Shown piece after piece: positions 25,961 to 34,896 of a stretch of DNA of 64,000 nucleotides (positions within the stretch are counted from its first letter, which is position 1; each line of letters opens with the position of its first letter). The position numbers were made by a program, and so were the translations under genes. The notes beneath the pieces are model-generated. The model saw nothing but the letters and a program-made list of their open reading frames with translations. It searched no databases and was not told the origin of the DNA. This DNA comes from Chloroflexota bacterium (GTDB lineage: Bacteria > Chloroflexota > Anaerolineae > Aggregatilineales > Phototrophicaceae), in assembly GCA_013388735.1 (NCBI GenBank), contig JACAES010000102.1, positions 1 to 64,000 of the forward strand. Reading direction: 5' to 3'.

Positions 25961-26416
25961 TTAATCCGGGTTCGGCAGCAGCCCCAGATGACCGAGCAGT
26001 GCATCTATGCCCAGCAGGTAGCTGCGCCAACCGAAGCCGCTGATCTGCCCCACGCAGACCGGCGCGATCATCGAAACATGGCGGAACGATTCACGCGCGT
26101 GGACGTTCGACAGATGCACCTCAACCACCGCCAGCCCGATGGCGCTGATGGCATCCCGCAGCGCGATGGATGTATGCGTGTACGCGCCGGGGTTAAAAAC
26201 CACGCCCTCCGCCCAGTTACGCGCGATGTGCAGCATATCCACCAGCGCGCCTTCATGGTTCGACTGTTCCGCCCGCAGCCCGACGCCCCGCCGGCGAGCA
26301 TAAGCCGCCGCCCAATCGTTGATTTGTTCCAGCGTGAGGTGGCCGTAAACCTGCGGTTCGCGGCTGCCGAGCAGGTTGAGGTTTGGCCCGTGCAAAAGCA
26401 AAATCTCTTTGGACAT
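25961..26416 (-). CDS. aroQ: 3-dehydroquinate dehydratase, type II
   Basis: Protein of 151 residues. The ATG at 26416 is used, with GGGTGAGG just before it, instead of the ATG four codons upstream. Type II signatures are complete: [20 protein letters not shown] with the catalytic Tyr, [24 protein letters not shown] with the catalytic His, and [12 protein letters not shown]. It removes water from 3-dehydroquinate to give 3-dehydroshikimate. It is the last gene of the aromatic supercluster and follows the zinc-ribbon gene by 4 nt. Confidence 0.95.
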   Translation of the reverse strand: MSKEILLLHGPNLNLLGSREPQVYGHLTLEQINDWAAAYARRRGVGLRAEQSNHEGALVDMLHIARNWAEGVVFNPGAYTHTSIALRDAISAIGLAVVEVHLSNVHARESFRHVSMIAPVCVGQISGFGWRSYLLGIDALLGHLGLLPNPD

Positions 26417-26420
26417 CACC

Positions 26421-26879
26421 TCACCCATCCAGTGAATGCCCGCACTCCGGGCAGACTGTCACCGTCGCAGCGTAGGAAAGCCGGCAGTTCGGGCAGGTGC
26501 GCCGCCCCACCCCGACCACAGCATTGATGGTCGCCCAGGCCACCTCCCGATCAAGACCGGCGGCGGTCAGATCGCGCACCAGGTACTCAACCGGATAACC
26601 GCCTTCCAGCCGCGCTTTCGCCGTATTGATGAGTCCGGCCAGATCAGGCGGTTTTTCCTGCGGTTTCATGTTCAGCACATCGGGCTGAAAGGCCATGCCG
26701 CAGGTCTGGCACAGGACAAAACGCCCGGCTTCGCCCAGCGGAATGAGGGGGATAAAATACAGGCTGAAGAACTGCCGCGCCTGTTTGAGTTCATACCGGC
26801 GCGTTTCCTGGCAGTTCGGACAGTAGAACAGCCCCTCGCCGATGGTTTTCGTCCTGGCCGATGTCCCGAAGATAATCAT
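26421..26879 (-). CDS. Double zinc-ribbon protein
   Basis: Protein of 152 residues, not tied to a named function. An N-terminal zinc ribbon uses CPNC (residues 20-23) and CQTC (57-60), with a hydrophobic stretch [16 protein letters not shown] between them. The middle third is helical. A C-terminal ribbon uses CPNC and CPEC near the end. The layout, with the zinc-15-like start [16 protein letters not shown], is found in small bacterial proteins of unknown role. It lies inside the aro operon with 4 nt to aroQ, so it is certainly co-transcribed, but no link to aromatic synthesis is known to me. Confidence 0.75.
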   Translation of the reverse strand: MIIFGTSARTKTIGEGLFYCPNCQETRRYELKQARQFFSLYFIPLIPLGEAGRFVLCQTCGMAFQPDVLNMKPQEKPPDLAGLINTAKARLEGGYPVEYLVRDLTAAGLDREVAWATINAVVGVGRRTCPNCRLSYAATVTVCPECGHSLDG

Positions 26880-26897
26880 GGTAACACCTTAGTCTGT

Positions 26898-27974
26898 TTA
26901 TTGAAGCGTGCGCAGCACGTCCAGAACCATTTCTTTCGGCACATCATCCACAATGACCGGCTGGCCGATGCCGCGCAGCAGCACGAAACGCAGACGCCCG
27001 GCCTGCCGTTTTTTGTCCGTTCCCATCGCCCGATAAAGCGCCTCCGGGTCAAAGTCGCCCAGGCGCGTGGGCAGCCCGACGCCGGTCAGGATGCGTTCGA
27101 CGCGCTCCGGCAGCGCCGCGCCGCACAGCCACAGCCGGTGCGACAGCCAGGCCGCCGCCGCCAGCCCCACGCCGACCGCCTCGCCATGCGGCCAGGCATA
27201 AGCCGACACCTGCTCGATGGCATGGCCGAAGGTATGGCCCAGATTTAAATGCGCGCGGACACCCCGCTCAAAGGGGTCGGCCTGCACGACATCCACTTTT
27301 ACCTGCACCGCGCGCCGCACCAGTTCGGCGGCCCATTCCGGCTGAATCTCACGGTCAAAAACGCCGGTCTGCTCCACCTGTTCCAGCAGCCCTTCATCGG
27401 CCAACAGACCATGTTTGATGACCTCCGCCAGCCCGCAGCGCCATTCCCGCTCCGGCAGCGTTTTTAACACCTCCGGGTCTATCAGCACCGCGTCCGGCTG
27501 TTTGAACGCGCCGACCAGGTTTTTGCCCTGCGGCAAATCCACGCCGACCTTGCCGCCCACGCTGGAGTCCACCATCGCCAGCAGGCTGGTGGGCATCTGC
27601 ACCAGGCGCACACCGCGCAGGTAGGTTGCCGCAGCAAAACCGGCCACGTCACCCACCACGCCGCCACCCAGCGCGATCACCGTTCCCTGACGATCCAAAC
27701 CCGCCGCGACAAAATCGGTATACAGTCTGGCGGCGCTCGCCAGCGTTTTGTACTGTTCGCCGTCCGGCAGCACGACCAGCGCCCACGCCGGAAACGCCCT
27801 AACCAGCGACTCGCCGTACAGCGGCGACAGCGTGACGTTGGTCACGACGACGCCCCCATCATCGAAGCAGCCGCCCGGCAGCAATTCCCCGCCTTCAATC
27901 ACCGCGCGCAGCAGCCCCGGCTCGATCAGAATGTCGTACCCGCCGCCGGGCGCATCTACACGGATACGGCCCAC
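26898..27974 (-). CDS. aroB: 3-dehydroquinate synthase
   Basis: Protein of 358 residues starting at a GTG that lies 19 nt inside the end of aroK. NAD-binding and catalytic landmarks: LPDGEQYKTLASAARLY, IALGGGVVGDVAGFAAATYL, TSLLAMVDSSVGGKVGVD, CGLAEVIKHGLL and LNLGHTFGHAIE, the last holding the zinc-binding His pair. It cyclises DAHP to 3-dehydroquinate, the second shikimate step. The 18-nt gap to the zinc-ribbon gene suggests one transcript. Confidence 0.96.
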   Translation of the reverse strand: MGRIRVDAPGGGYDILIEPGLLRAVIEGGELLPGGCFDDGGVVVTNVTLSPLYGESLVRAFPAWALVVLPDGEQYKTLASAARLYTDFVAAGLDRQGTVIALGGGVVGDVAGFAAATYLRGVRLVQMPTSLLAMVDSSVGGKVGVDLPQGKNLVGAFKQPDAVLIDPEVLKTLPEREWRCGLAEVIKHGLLADEGLLEQVEQTGVFDREIQPEWAAELVRRAVQVKVDVVQADPFERGVRAHLNLGHTFGHAIEQVSAYAWPHGEAVGVGLAAAAWLSHRLWLCGAALPERVERILTGVGLPTRLGDFDPEALYRAMGTDKKRQAGRLRFVLLRGIGQPVIVDDVPKEMVLDVLRTLQ

Positions 27975-28459
27975 AGCGCCAGAACCTCTCTAGCTACCTG
28001 CTCCGGCGTTTTGCCGGTCGTCTCCACCTGGCACGGAATGGCCGCATAAGCCGCGCGGCGCTGCTCCATCAGGGCGCGCCAGTCCCCGCGCAGCAGCGGG
28101 CGTTCGGTCGGGTCATCCTGCAGGCGCGCCAGGATGGTATCGGGGTGCGCCGTCAGACAGACCACGATTCCAGAAGCCAGCATCACATCGCGGTTGCCCG
28201 CGTCTACCAGCATCCCGCCGCCGGTGGCGATCACCAACCCACCCTGCGCCGCCAGAAAACGGCACAGCCGCCGTTCAACATGCCGGAACGCCGGCTCGCC
28301 ATCGGTCGCAAAAATCTCGGCTATGGACTTGCCCGCCTGCCTGACGATTTCCGCGTCCGTATCCACAAACGGTCGTCCCAGGTGTTCGGCCACCATCTGC
28401 CCGACCGTCGTCTTTCCCGTCCCCATAAAACCTGTCAGCACGATATTCCGATCAGTCAT
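27956..28459 (-). CDS. aroK: Shikimate kinase
   Basis: Protein of 167 residues; the ATG at 28459 overlaps the aroC stop by 8 nt and opens on MTDRNIVLTGFMGTGKTT. Walker A is GFMGTGKT (residues 10-17). Asp in FVDTDAEIV contacts Mg, EPAFRHVERRL and ATGGGMLV form the shikimate site, and RPLLRGDW is the lid with its Arg. It phosphorylates shikimate with ATP. Length and motifs are normal for the family. Confidence 0.95.
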   Translation of the reverse strand: MTDRNIVLTGFMGTGKTTVGQMVAEHLGRPFVDTDAEIVRQAGKSIAEIFATDGEPAFRHVERRLCRFLAAQGGLVIATGGGMLVDAGNRDVMLASGIVVCLTAHPDTILARLQDDPTERPLLRGDWRALMEQRRAAYAAIPCQVETTGKTPEQVAREVLALWAVSV

Positions 28460-29627
28460 AACCAAAACGCCACTCCATACCATCCATCGGCAGATCGCTT
28501 ATGCGTGACCGGCGCAGCGCGGCAAAACGCGGGCGCATCTCGTCCAGGCTGTCACCGCCAAGCTTTTCGACCAGCGCATCCGCGATCACAATCGCCAGCA
28601 TGGCCTCGCCAATCGGCACGGCACGCGGCAGCGCGCAGAAGTCGCTGCGTTCATAGGTGGTTTGTTCTGGCTGGCCGGTCGCCAGATTGACCGACTCCAA
28701 TCCCTGCAAGAGGGTCGCTATCGGTTTCATGGCCGCCCGCGCCACAATCGGTTCACCGGTGCTGATGCCGCCTTCGATGCCCCCGGCGCGATTGGTACGG
28801 CGGATCAGTTCGCCGGCTTCGTTCACGTCAATCGCGTCGTGAACCAACGAGCCGCGTTTGCCGGCGCTCTCGAAAGCCTGGCCGACTTCCGCGCCTTTCA
28901 TGGCATGGATGCTAACCAGCGCCGCCACGATGCGCGCGTCCAGCCGCCGGTCATAATGCACATGCGACCCCAACCCCGGCGGCGCGTTTAAAACCACCAC
29001 TTCAAAGATACCGCCCAATGTGTCCTTGTCAATCTTCACCTGCCGGATAGCTTCGTGCATGGCCTCGACTACTTCGGGCTGCGGGCAGCGCACATCGTTT
29101 TCTTCCGCCCGCCGGAAGCGTTCCGGGTACGGCATGTCCGGCGGAATATCGGCCTTCACATCGCCCACCTGCACCACGTAACCGCCGACGACGATGCCAA
29201 ACTCCGCCAGCAGCTTTTTGCAGATCGCGCCGACAGCCACACGCATGGTCGTTTCGCGGGCGCTGGCGCGTTCCAATGCCAGCCGCAGGTCACGATAGCC
29301 GTATTTAACCGTGCCGGTCAGATCGGCATGGCCGGGGCGCGGCGTGGTCATGGGCGGGATATCTTTCTCGCGCCAGTTTTTGAAGTCGCGGTTTTCCACC
29401 AGCAGCGCCACCGGCGCGCCGGTGGTGAGGCCGTTCATCACGCCGGCGGTGATTCGCGCTTCGTCGCGCTCGATGCTCATGCGCCCGCCGGAGCCGTAGC
29501 CCTGCTGGCGGCGCAAAAGGTCGGCATTGATGTCCTCCGGCGACAACGGCAGCCCGGCGGGCAGCCCTTCGATGATGGCCGTCAGCATCGGCCCGTGCGA
29601 CTCTCCGGCAGTCAGAAAACGAATCAT
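28452..29627 (-). CDS. aroC: Chorismate synthase
   Basis: Protein of 391 residues with AAGGG 6 nt before the ATG. Signatures: RFLTAGESHGPMLTAIIEG, QGYGSGGRMSIERDEARIT, TPRPGHADLTGTVKYG, RASARETTMRVAVGAI, and GGISTGEPIVARAAMKP near the C-terminus. It eliminates phosphate from EPSP using reduced FMN, giving chorismate, the branch point for Trp, Tyr and Phe. It is packed tightly between aroE (2 nt) and aroK (overlap). Confidence 0.96.
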   Translation of the reverse strand: MIRFLTAGESHGPMLTAIIEGLPAGLPLSPEDINADLLRRQQGYGSGGRMSIERDEARITAGVMNGLTTGAPVALLVENRDFKNWREKDIPPMTTPRPGHADLTGTVKYGYRDLRLALERASARETTMRVAVGAICKKLLAEFGIVVGGYVVQVGDVKADIPPDMPYPERFRRAEENDVRCPQPEVVEAMHEAIRQVKIDKDTLGGIFEVVVLNAPPGLGSHVHYDRRLDARIVAALVSIHAMKGAEVGQAFESAGKRGSLVHDAIDVNEAGELIRRTNRAGGIEGGISTGEPIVARAAMKPIATLLQGLESVNLATGQPEQTTYERSDFCALPRAVPIGEAMLAIVIADALVEKLGGDSLDEMRPRFAALRRSRISDLPMDGMEWRFGYD

Positions 29628-29629
29628 GG

Positions 29630-30463
29630 TTAACCCTTACGAATTTCCATTCGCGCCGCCTCGAACATCACCTCGACCGGCGCGGGCTGCCCCGTCCAGA
29701 TTTCAAAGGCCGCCGCGCCCTGCCGCACCAGCATCCCCAGACCGCCGATGACAGACCCGCCGGCGGCCTCCGCCTGCCGCATCAGCCGCGTCATCGCCGG
29801 GCGATATACCATATCATACACCGTTACGCCGCGCGGGAACGGCAGGCCGCTGATCCAGGGCGAGTCGTCCACATGCGGCCACATACCGACCGAGGTGCAG
29901 TTCACGATCAGGGACACGCCGTCCTGCTCCAAGGCTTCGTCCAGCGTTTTCGCCTCTACACCCTGGATGCCCGCCGAAAGCGCCAGATCGGCCAGCATCA
30001 GCCGGGCTTTTTCCGGCGTGCGGTTGACCACCGTCACGCGCGCGCCGGCCCGCGCCAGCCCGTACACCGCCGCCCGCGCCGCGCCGCCCGCCCCCAAGAC
30101 GATCACGCGACGGCCTGGCACAGTCACGCCATTTGCTTCCAGATCGCCCAGGAAGCCGGCCACGTCGGTATTGGTGCCGGTGTTATCACGGAAGTTTATC
30201 GTATTCACCGCGCCGACTGCCCGCGCCCGGTCGTCCGGTTTGATATAGGGCATGACCGCCTGTTTGAGCGGCACGGTCACGTTCACGCCGATGAAGCCGC
30301 CCTCGTCGCGCAGTGTCCGCAAGCCCTGGCGCACGATGTCCGGCGGAATCGGCAGCAGTTCATACGACCAGTCGTCCAGGCCGAGCGCAGCAAAAGCCGC
30401 GTTGTGCATGGCCGGACTGATGCTGTGCGTCACCGGCCAGCCGATTAATCCAACTCGGTTCAC
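29630..30463 (-). CDS. aroE: Shikimate dehydrogenase
   Basis: Protein of 277 residues. The GTG start at 30463 overlaps the upstream stop (GTGA), has AAGGG before it, and opens on MNRVGLIGWPVTHSISPAMH. The catalytic Lys is in GVNVTVPLKQAVMPY and Asp is in NTDVAGFL. The NADP-binding turn is VIVLGAGGAARAAVYGL with the NRT phosphate clamp in VTVVNRTPEKAR. It reduces 3-dehydroshikimate to shikimate. The longer open frame to 30628 only overlaps the preceding gene and is not used. Confidence 0.95.
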   Translation of the reverse strand: MNRVGLIGWPVTHSISPAMHNAAFAALGLDDWSYELLPIPPDIVRQGLRTLRDEGGFIGVNVTVPLKQAVMPYIKPDDRARAVGAVNTINFRDNTGTNTDVAGFLGDLEANGVTVPGRRVIVLGAGGAARAAVYGLARAGARVTVVNRTPEKARLMLADLALSAGIQGVEAKTLDEALEQDGVSLIVNCTSVGMWPHVDDSPWISGLPFPRGVTVYDMVYRPAMTRLMRQAEAAGGSVIGGLGMLVRQGAAAFEIWTGQPAPVEVMFEAARMEIRKG

Positions 30464-31014
30464 AGCAGCCCTTTCAGCACAATTAAACCCAGCGCGCCCG
30501 CCCCTGGAATGATCGGCAGCGGGCAACACAGGATGGCCGGCGTCCGGCTGATGACCGCCGACACCAGCGCCGTCGCGCCCCACAGGCCGAAGCCCACCAC
30601 CGCCAGCACAACGATCAGCGTGCCGCACTGCACGGTGCGCCGCTGGCTCTCATACTGCCGGTTCGCCTCCGGCGGCACGCGCCCTTTGCCGCCGCACAAC
30701 CCGCACGGCGCGAAGCTGAACACCTGCTCGGTTTCGTCTTCACTTTCGCCCCAGCGCCAGGTGCGCTTGCCACCTGTCCCCTGACAGGATGGACAGACCG
30801 GATAACGCGCAAACGTCTGCCACTCGTTGAGCTGCTGGCGTGTGACCGGTTCGCCGCCGCAGAACCAGCACGGCTCGGCGTGCGGTTGGCTTTCGCCCAT
30901 GATGTCGTAGCGGTGGCGCGGCTTGAAAACATAGGTCTTCTCGCGCTCCCCCACCCCGCCGCAGACCGGACAGGTATCCGGCTCAAACCGTTGAATCTGT
31001 TCTGGAGTCGTCAT
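30460..31014 (-). CDS. Zinc-finger membrane protein (DnaJ-like CxxCxG repeats)
   Basis: Protein of 184 residues. Four Cys pairs line up as in the DnaJ cysteine-rich domain: CPVCGGVG (15-22), CWFCGGE, CPSCQGTGGK and CGLCGGKG. A basic linker follows, then two hydrophobic segments (about 130-155 and 160-182), so the zinc part probably faces the cytoplasm at the membrane. There is no J domain. The gene is co-transcribed with aroA and overlaps aroE. Its function is not recognised. It is the second small zinc protein in this operon. Confidence 0.72.
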   Translation of the reverse strand: MTTPEQIQRFEPDTCPVCGGVGEREKTYVFKPRHRYDIMGESQPHAEPCWFCGGEPVTRQQLNEWQTFARYPVCPSCQGTGGKRTWRWGESEDETEQVFSFAPCGLCGGKGRVPPEANRQYESQRRTVQCGTLIVVLAVVGFGLWGATALVSAVISRTPAILCCPLPIIPGAGALGLIVLKGLL

Positions 31015-31037
31015 AAAACCGTGTCTTAAAGGATAAT

Positions 31038-32351
31038 TCAGGGAGGGGTTAAAGCCCTCTGGCTTATGTCCGCCCCCAGCGCCGCCATCGTCTCGGCAAA
31101 GCCGGGGAACGAATCTCCCGCGCACCGGGCATCCAGCACCGTCGTTTGACCGCCGGCCACCAGACCGGCCACACTCAGGCTCATGGCAATCCGGTGGTCG
31201 TCGTGGCCGTCTACCGTCGCGGCTTTCAACGTTTGCGGCCCGCGAATGATGAAGCCATCCGGCGTCTCGGTGATGTTGGCGCCCAGCTTCGCCAGTTCCG
31301 CCGCCATCACGCTGATGCGGTCGGTTTCCTTCACGCGCAGTTCCGCCGCGTCCCGCACGACGGTTTCGCCCTCTGCCGCCAGCGCCGCCACCATCAGAAT
31401 CGGAAACTCGTCAATCATCTCCACGACAACATTCCCGCCGACTTCCACACCCTTGAGCATACTATGACGCGCGCGAATCGTGCCAACCGGCTCACCGGCT
31501 TCTAATCCGGTTTCGGTCACGGCGATGTCCGCGCCCATGCGCCGCAGCACATCCAGCAAACCCGTGCGCGTCGGGTTGAGATTGACGCCGGTCAGGGTGA
31601 TGTCGCTGCCCGGCACCAGCAGCGCCGCCACCAGCGGGAAGGCCGCCGAGGAAATATCGCCCGGAACGGTCAAATCCAGCGGGCGCAGTTCGCCGTTTGG
31701 CATCAGCACGATCCGATTTCCGTCAGTCACGATGTCCGCGCCCATCGCGCGGAGCATCCGTTCGGTATGGTCACGCGCCGGGCCAGGCTGCACGACCGCC
31801 GTCGCGCCCTCGGCAAACAGCCCCGCCAGCAGCACCGCACTTTTGACCTGGGCGCTGGCGACCGGCATCTCGTAGATGAACCCGCGCAGACCGGCAGGTC
31901 TGATCGTCAGGGGCGCGCGGTCGTTGACGCCGCTGATGTCCGCGCCCATCATTCGCAGCGGCGTGATGATACGTTTCATCGGGCGGCGGCGCAGCTGTTC
32001 GCTGCCGTCCAGCACGCTTTCAAACGGCTGTCCGCACATCATCCCCGCCAGCAGCCGGATGCCCGTCCCGGCATTGACCAGATTCAGCGGCGCGCCCGGC
32101 GGCAGGAACGGGCCGCCGTGAATCGTGAGATCATTTTTGCCGTGACGTTCGATCGGTATCCCCAATGCCTGAACGCTGGCTAACGACGCCTCGGTATCCC
32201 CCGCCGCCAGCCAGCCCCGAACGCGCGTGATGCCGTGCGCCAGCGCGCCGAACATCACCGCCCGATGCGAGATGGATTTATCGCCGGGGACAGTAGCCGC
32301 GCCCTTCAGGCCGCCCCCCGCTTTGACCAGAAAACAATCCTGTGCGGTCAT
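31038..32351 (-). CDS. aroA: 3-phosphoshikimate 1-carboxyvinyltransferase (EPSP synthase)
   Basis: Protein of 437 residues, normal length. Landmarks: VPGDKSISHRAVMFGALAHG with the catalytic Lys, LVNAGTGIRLLAGMMCG, RRRPMKRIITPLRMMGAD and QVKSAVLLAGLFAEG. Later come DEFPILMVAALAAEGETVV, LRVKETDRISVMAAEL, and DGHDDHRIAMSLSVAGL near the C-terminus. It transfers enolpyruvyl from PEP to shikimate-3-phosphate. The start overlaps the tyrA stop by 4 nt (ATGA). Confidence 0.96.
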   Translation of the reverse strand: MTAQDCFLVKAGGGLKGAATVPGDKSISHRAVMFGALAHGITRVRGWLAAGDTEASLASVQALGIPIERHGKNDLTIHGGPFLPPGAPLNLVNAGTGIRLLAGMMCGQPFESVLDGSEQLRRRPMKRIITPLRMMGADISGVNDRAPLTIRPAGLRGFIYEMPVASAQVKSAVLLAGLFAEGATAVVQPGPARDHTERMLRAMGADIVTDGNRIVLMPNGELRPLDLTVPGDISSAAFPLVAALLVPGSDITLTGVNLNPTRTGLLDVLRRMGADIAVTETGLEAGEPVGTIRARHSMLKGVEVGGNVVVEMIDEFPILMVAALAAEGETVVRDAAELRVKETDRISVMAAELAKLGANITETPDGFIIRGPQTLKAATVDGHDDHRIAMSLSVAGLVAGGQTTVLDARCAGDSFPGFAETMAALGADISQRALTPP

Positions 32352-33241
32352 TTTTTATACCCGTTTTCATACTTTTGAATCCACTTGAGCCGCGCCTGCC
32401 GCGCCGGTTTGAGGAACTCCGCCACCTTCTGATCGTCGCGCGAGACCAGCATGGCTTCCAGCATCGCCAACTGCACGCGGAACAGCGCCAGCAGGGTCGC
32501 CACCGCCTGCGTGTTGGTGCTGAGGATGTCCCCCATCATCTGCACATCCTGCGAGGCCAGCCGCGACATATCCCGGAAGCCGCCCGCCGCCAGTTCCCAG
32601 ACGGTCGGGTCAGTCTGCCCCTGCTGCGCCACCGTCGCCACCAGCGTCGCGCTCAGAATGTACGGCAGATGGCTGATGGCCGCCACCAGATGATCGTGCC
32701 GCTCCGCCTCCATCTCGAACGGCACCGCGCCCAGTGCATCCACCAGCGCCAGCGCCCGCTCCCGCGCTGCCGGCGTCGTGCGCCGGGTGGGGCATAATAC
32801 AAATGGCCGTCCCCGGTATAATGCCGCTTCGCTATAACGGATGCCGGGGTTTTCCTTGCCGGTCATCGGGTGGCCGCCGACGGCCTGGATGCCCACCGGC
32901 AGCCGCCCCATGGCCTCGCAGATGTCGTGTTTGGTGCTGCCGATGTCCAGCAGCAGCGTATTCGAGCGCAGATACGACCCGATGCGCCGCTCCACCATCC
33001 CCTGGATGGCGCGCACCGGCGCGCACAGAATGACGGTATCCGCCTCGGCCACGCCTTTTTGTAAATTGTCGGTGGCGGCGTCCACCATCCTCGTCTCAAG
33101 CGCATAGGCGCGCGCCTCCCGGTCGAGTTCAATGCCCGTGATGGTATCCACACATCCCCGTAGCGCCAGCGCCAGTGACCCGCCCATCAAACCCAGACCA
33201 ACGACGGCCAGGTGACGGCTCGTAAAACCACCTGAAGCCAT
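32348..33241 (-). CDS. tyrA: Prephenate dehydrogenase
   Basis: Protein of 297 residues. The NAD-binding turn is VVGLGLMGGSLALALRG (about residues 13-29). DTVILCAPVRAIQGMV and GSTKHDICEAM follow. The catalytic His is in AVGGHPMTGKENPGI, and DHLVAAISHLPYILSATLV belongs to the helical dimer domain. It oxidatively decarboxylates prephenate to 4-hydroxyphenylpyruvate, the tyrosine branch. No C-terminal ACT domain is present, so feedback control may lie elsewhere, for instance in the leader upstream of aroH. Confidence 0.93.
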   Translation of the reverse strand: MASGGFTSRHLAVVGLGLMGGSLALALRGCVDTITGIELDREARAYALETRMVDAATDNLQKGVAEADTVILCAPVRAIQGMVERRIGSYLRSNTLLLDIGSTKHDICEAMGRLPVGIQAVGGHPMTGKENPGIRYSEAALYRGRPFVLCPTRRTTPAARERALALVDALGAVPFEMEAERHDHLVAAISHLPYILSATLVATVAQQGQTDPTVWELAAGGFRDMSRLASQDVQMMGDILSTNTQAVATLLALFRVQLAMLEAMLVSRDDQKVAEFLKPARQARLKWIQKYENGYKK

Positions 33242-33292
33242 ACTTATTCACCTACCTGTACACAGACGTTGTGCATTTTTCGTCGTCCCCGC

Positions 33293-34309
33293 TCAGGCCG
33301 TGCGCCCGACGGCTTCCGCCACCCGGCGCACCTGCTCCATCATCGCCTTAAAGCGGTCGGGTTTGAGGCTCTGGCGGCCATCCGACACAGCTTCTTCCGG
33401 CCTGGCGTGAACTTCAACGATCAGGCCGTCCGCCCCGGCGGCGACGGCGCTGCGCGCTATCGGCTCGACATATTCCCATAAGCCGACCGCGTGGCTGGGG
33501 TCGGCGATCACCGGCAAATGTGTGGCGGCCTTGAGAACGGGGATGGCGTTCACGTCGAAGGTGTTGCGCGTGGCCTTCTCGAACGTGCGGATGCCGCGTT
33601 CGCAGACCATCACCCGTTTGTTGCCGTGCGCCAGGATGTATTCCGCCGACATCAGCAGGTCTTCAACCGTGCTGCTCATACCGCGTTTGAGCAGGATGGT
33701 CTGCTGGCTTTCGCCCGCCGCGTTCAGCAGCGTGAAGTTCTGCATATTGCGCGCCCCGATCTGAAGCACGTCGGCGTACTGACAGACCAGCGGCACCAGA
33801 GCCGCGTCCATCACTTCTGTCACCACCGGCAGGCCGGTGCGCTCGCGGGCTTCCGCCAGCCATTGCAGAGCTTTTTCGCCATAACCCTGAAAGCTGTACG
33901 GCGATGTGCGCGGTTTAAACGCCCCGCCCCGCAGCGCCGTCGCGCCGGCCTCTTTGACCGCGCAGGCCAGTTCGATGATCTGGTCGCGGCTTTCGACCGA
34001 ACACGGCCCGGCGATCACCAGCACCTTTTTGCCGCCCATCTGCGAACCGTTCAGCGGCACCAGCGTATCGGCGGGATGGAAGTGCCGGCTGGCGAGTTTG
34101 TACGGCACCGAGACGCGCACCACTTTTTCCACGCCGTCCATCACGCTGTAGTTTTCTTCCTTCAGCGGCGTCGGGCTTTCCCCCACCACGCCGATGATGG
34201 TATGCTGTTCGCCCTCCGAAAGATGCGCCCGGTAGCCGTCGGCCTGGACGTGGTTTATCACATCGGAAATCTGCCTGGCGGTCGCCTTCGCCTTCATCAC
34301 AATAATCAT
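33293..34309 (-). CDS. aroF: DAHP synthase, type I-beta with N-terminal ferredoxin-like domain
   Basis: Protein of 338 residues. Residues 1-70 form the ferredoxin-like (FL) domain, and [15 protein letters not shown] opens the catalytic barrel. Active-site landmarks: [66 protein letters not shown], and [17 protein letters not shown]. It condenses PEP with erythrose-4-phosphate, the committed step of the pathway. In Thermotoga the FL domain carries Tyr/Phe feedback; the same is plausible here. The start overlaps the aroH stop by 4 nt. Confidence 0.95.
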   Translation of the reverse strand: MIIVMKAKATARQISDVINHVQADGYRAHLSEGEQHTIIGVVGESPTPLKEENYSVMDGVEKVVRVSVPYKLASRHFHPADTLVPLNGSQMGGKKVLVIAGPCSVESRDQIIELACAVKEAGATALRGGAFKPRTSPYSFQGYGEKALQWLAEARERTGLPVVTEVMDAALVPLVCQYADVLQIGARNMQNFTLLNAAGESQQTILLKRGMSSTVEDLLMSAEYILAHGNKRVMVCERGIRTFEKATRNTFDVNAIPVLKAATHLPVIADPSHAVGLWEYVEPIARSAVAAGADGLIVEVHARPEEAVSDGRQSLKPDRFKAMMEQVRRVAEAVGRTA

Positions 34310-34710
34310 GGCGCTACCCTCCCGTTCAAAACGATTTTATTGTCCGGGTAAAGATCGGGACGCAGCACCAGCGCATCCCGCATGTATACATGGCGAATTT
34401 CTTCCAGGCTGCGCGTTGTATTCCAGTGAATAAGGATGCGGATGCAGCGTGGGATGGCGTCCACGCAGTCCATCTCCTGGAAACCCAGCAGCGCGGCCTG
34501 ACGCCAGCCCAGATCGCGCGCCGCTCTGGCCGGATAGGCGGCGTGTAAATCCGGCGTGGTCGTAAACAGCACGCTGGCCGCATCCTTTTCTTCGATGCCG
34601 TTCACCTCGATCATGGCCTGGAACAGTTCCCGTGTCGCGCTCAGAATTTCCTCCGCCGTATCCTGCTGGACGGTGGTCGCCCCGCGCACGCCTCGCAGCA
34701 TCATCGTCAT
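34306..34710 (-). CDS. aroH: Chorismate mutase, AroH type
   Basis: Protein of 134 residues with GGGGAG just before the ATG. The trimeric AroH fold is indicated by [20 protein letters not shown] with the active-site Arg, [20 protein letters not shown] with further active-site Arg, and [18 protein letters not shown]. It rearranges chorismate to prephenate and so opens the Tyr/Phe branch. It is the first gene after the aromatic leader and terminator, and it overlaps aroF. Confidence 0.95.
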   Translation of the reverse strand: MTMMLRGVRGATTVQQDTAEEILSATRELFQAMIEVNGIEEKDAASVLFTTTPDLHAAYPARAARDLGWRQAALLGFQEMDCVDAIPRCIRILIHWNTTRSLEEIRHVYMRDALVLRPDLYPDNKIVLNGRVAP

Positions 34711-34737
34711 CGTTCTCCCCTTTCGTCGGCTGATGCA

Positions 34738-34771
34738 ACAAAAAAGGCGCGGAGCGTTTGCTCTGCGCCTT
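34738..34771 (-). terminator. Intrinsic terminator/attenuator before aroH
   Basis: Minus-strand stem AAGGCGCAGAGC (34771-34760), loop AAAC, then GCTCCGCGCCTT (34755-34744), with one mismatch and a run of six T. It ends 27 nt before the aroH start, so RNA polymerase must read through it to express aroH and the genes after it. Confidence 0.85.
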
Positions 34772-34797
34772 GTGGTTCCCCGGTTACTCCGTTCAGT

Positions 34798-34896
34798 TCA
34801 GCAGCTTACCGTCCATCCAGCACGCAACGCTCCACCCGTTATTATGTGGCTCGTAAAGTAATAATAGGTGAAACGAAAGCTGTATCGAATGTTCAC
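34798..34896 (-). CDS. Putative aromatic leader peptide
   Basis: A 32-codon frame starting at GTG. Near the N-terminus it reads NIRYSFRFTYYYFTSH: eight of these sixteen residues are Tyr or Phe, including three Tyr in a row followed by Phe. No Shine-Dalgarno site is seen. However, an eight-codon frame starting at ATG 34916 (MFPVFSA) ends at 34893, so its stop overlaps this GTG as GTGA, which would allow coupled translation. The same frame stays open upstream to 34983 and includes further Tyr and Phe codons, so the real start is uncertain. Confidence 0.5.
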   Translation of the reverse strand: MNIRYSFRFTYYYFTSHIITGGALRAGWTVSC

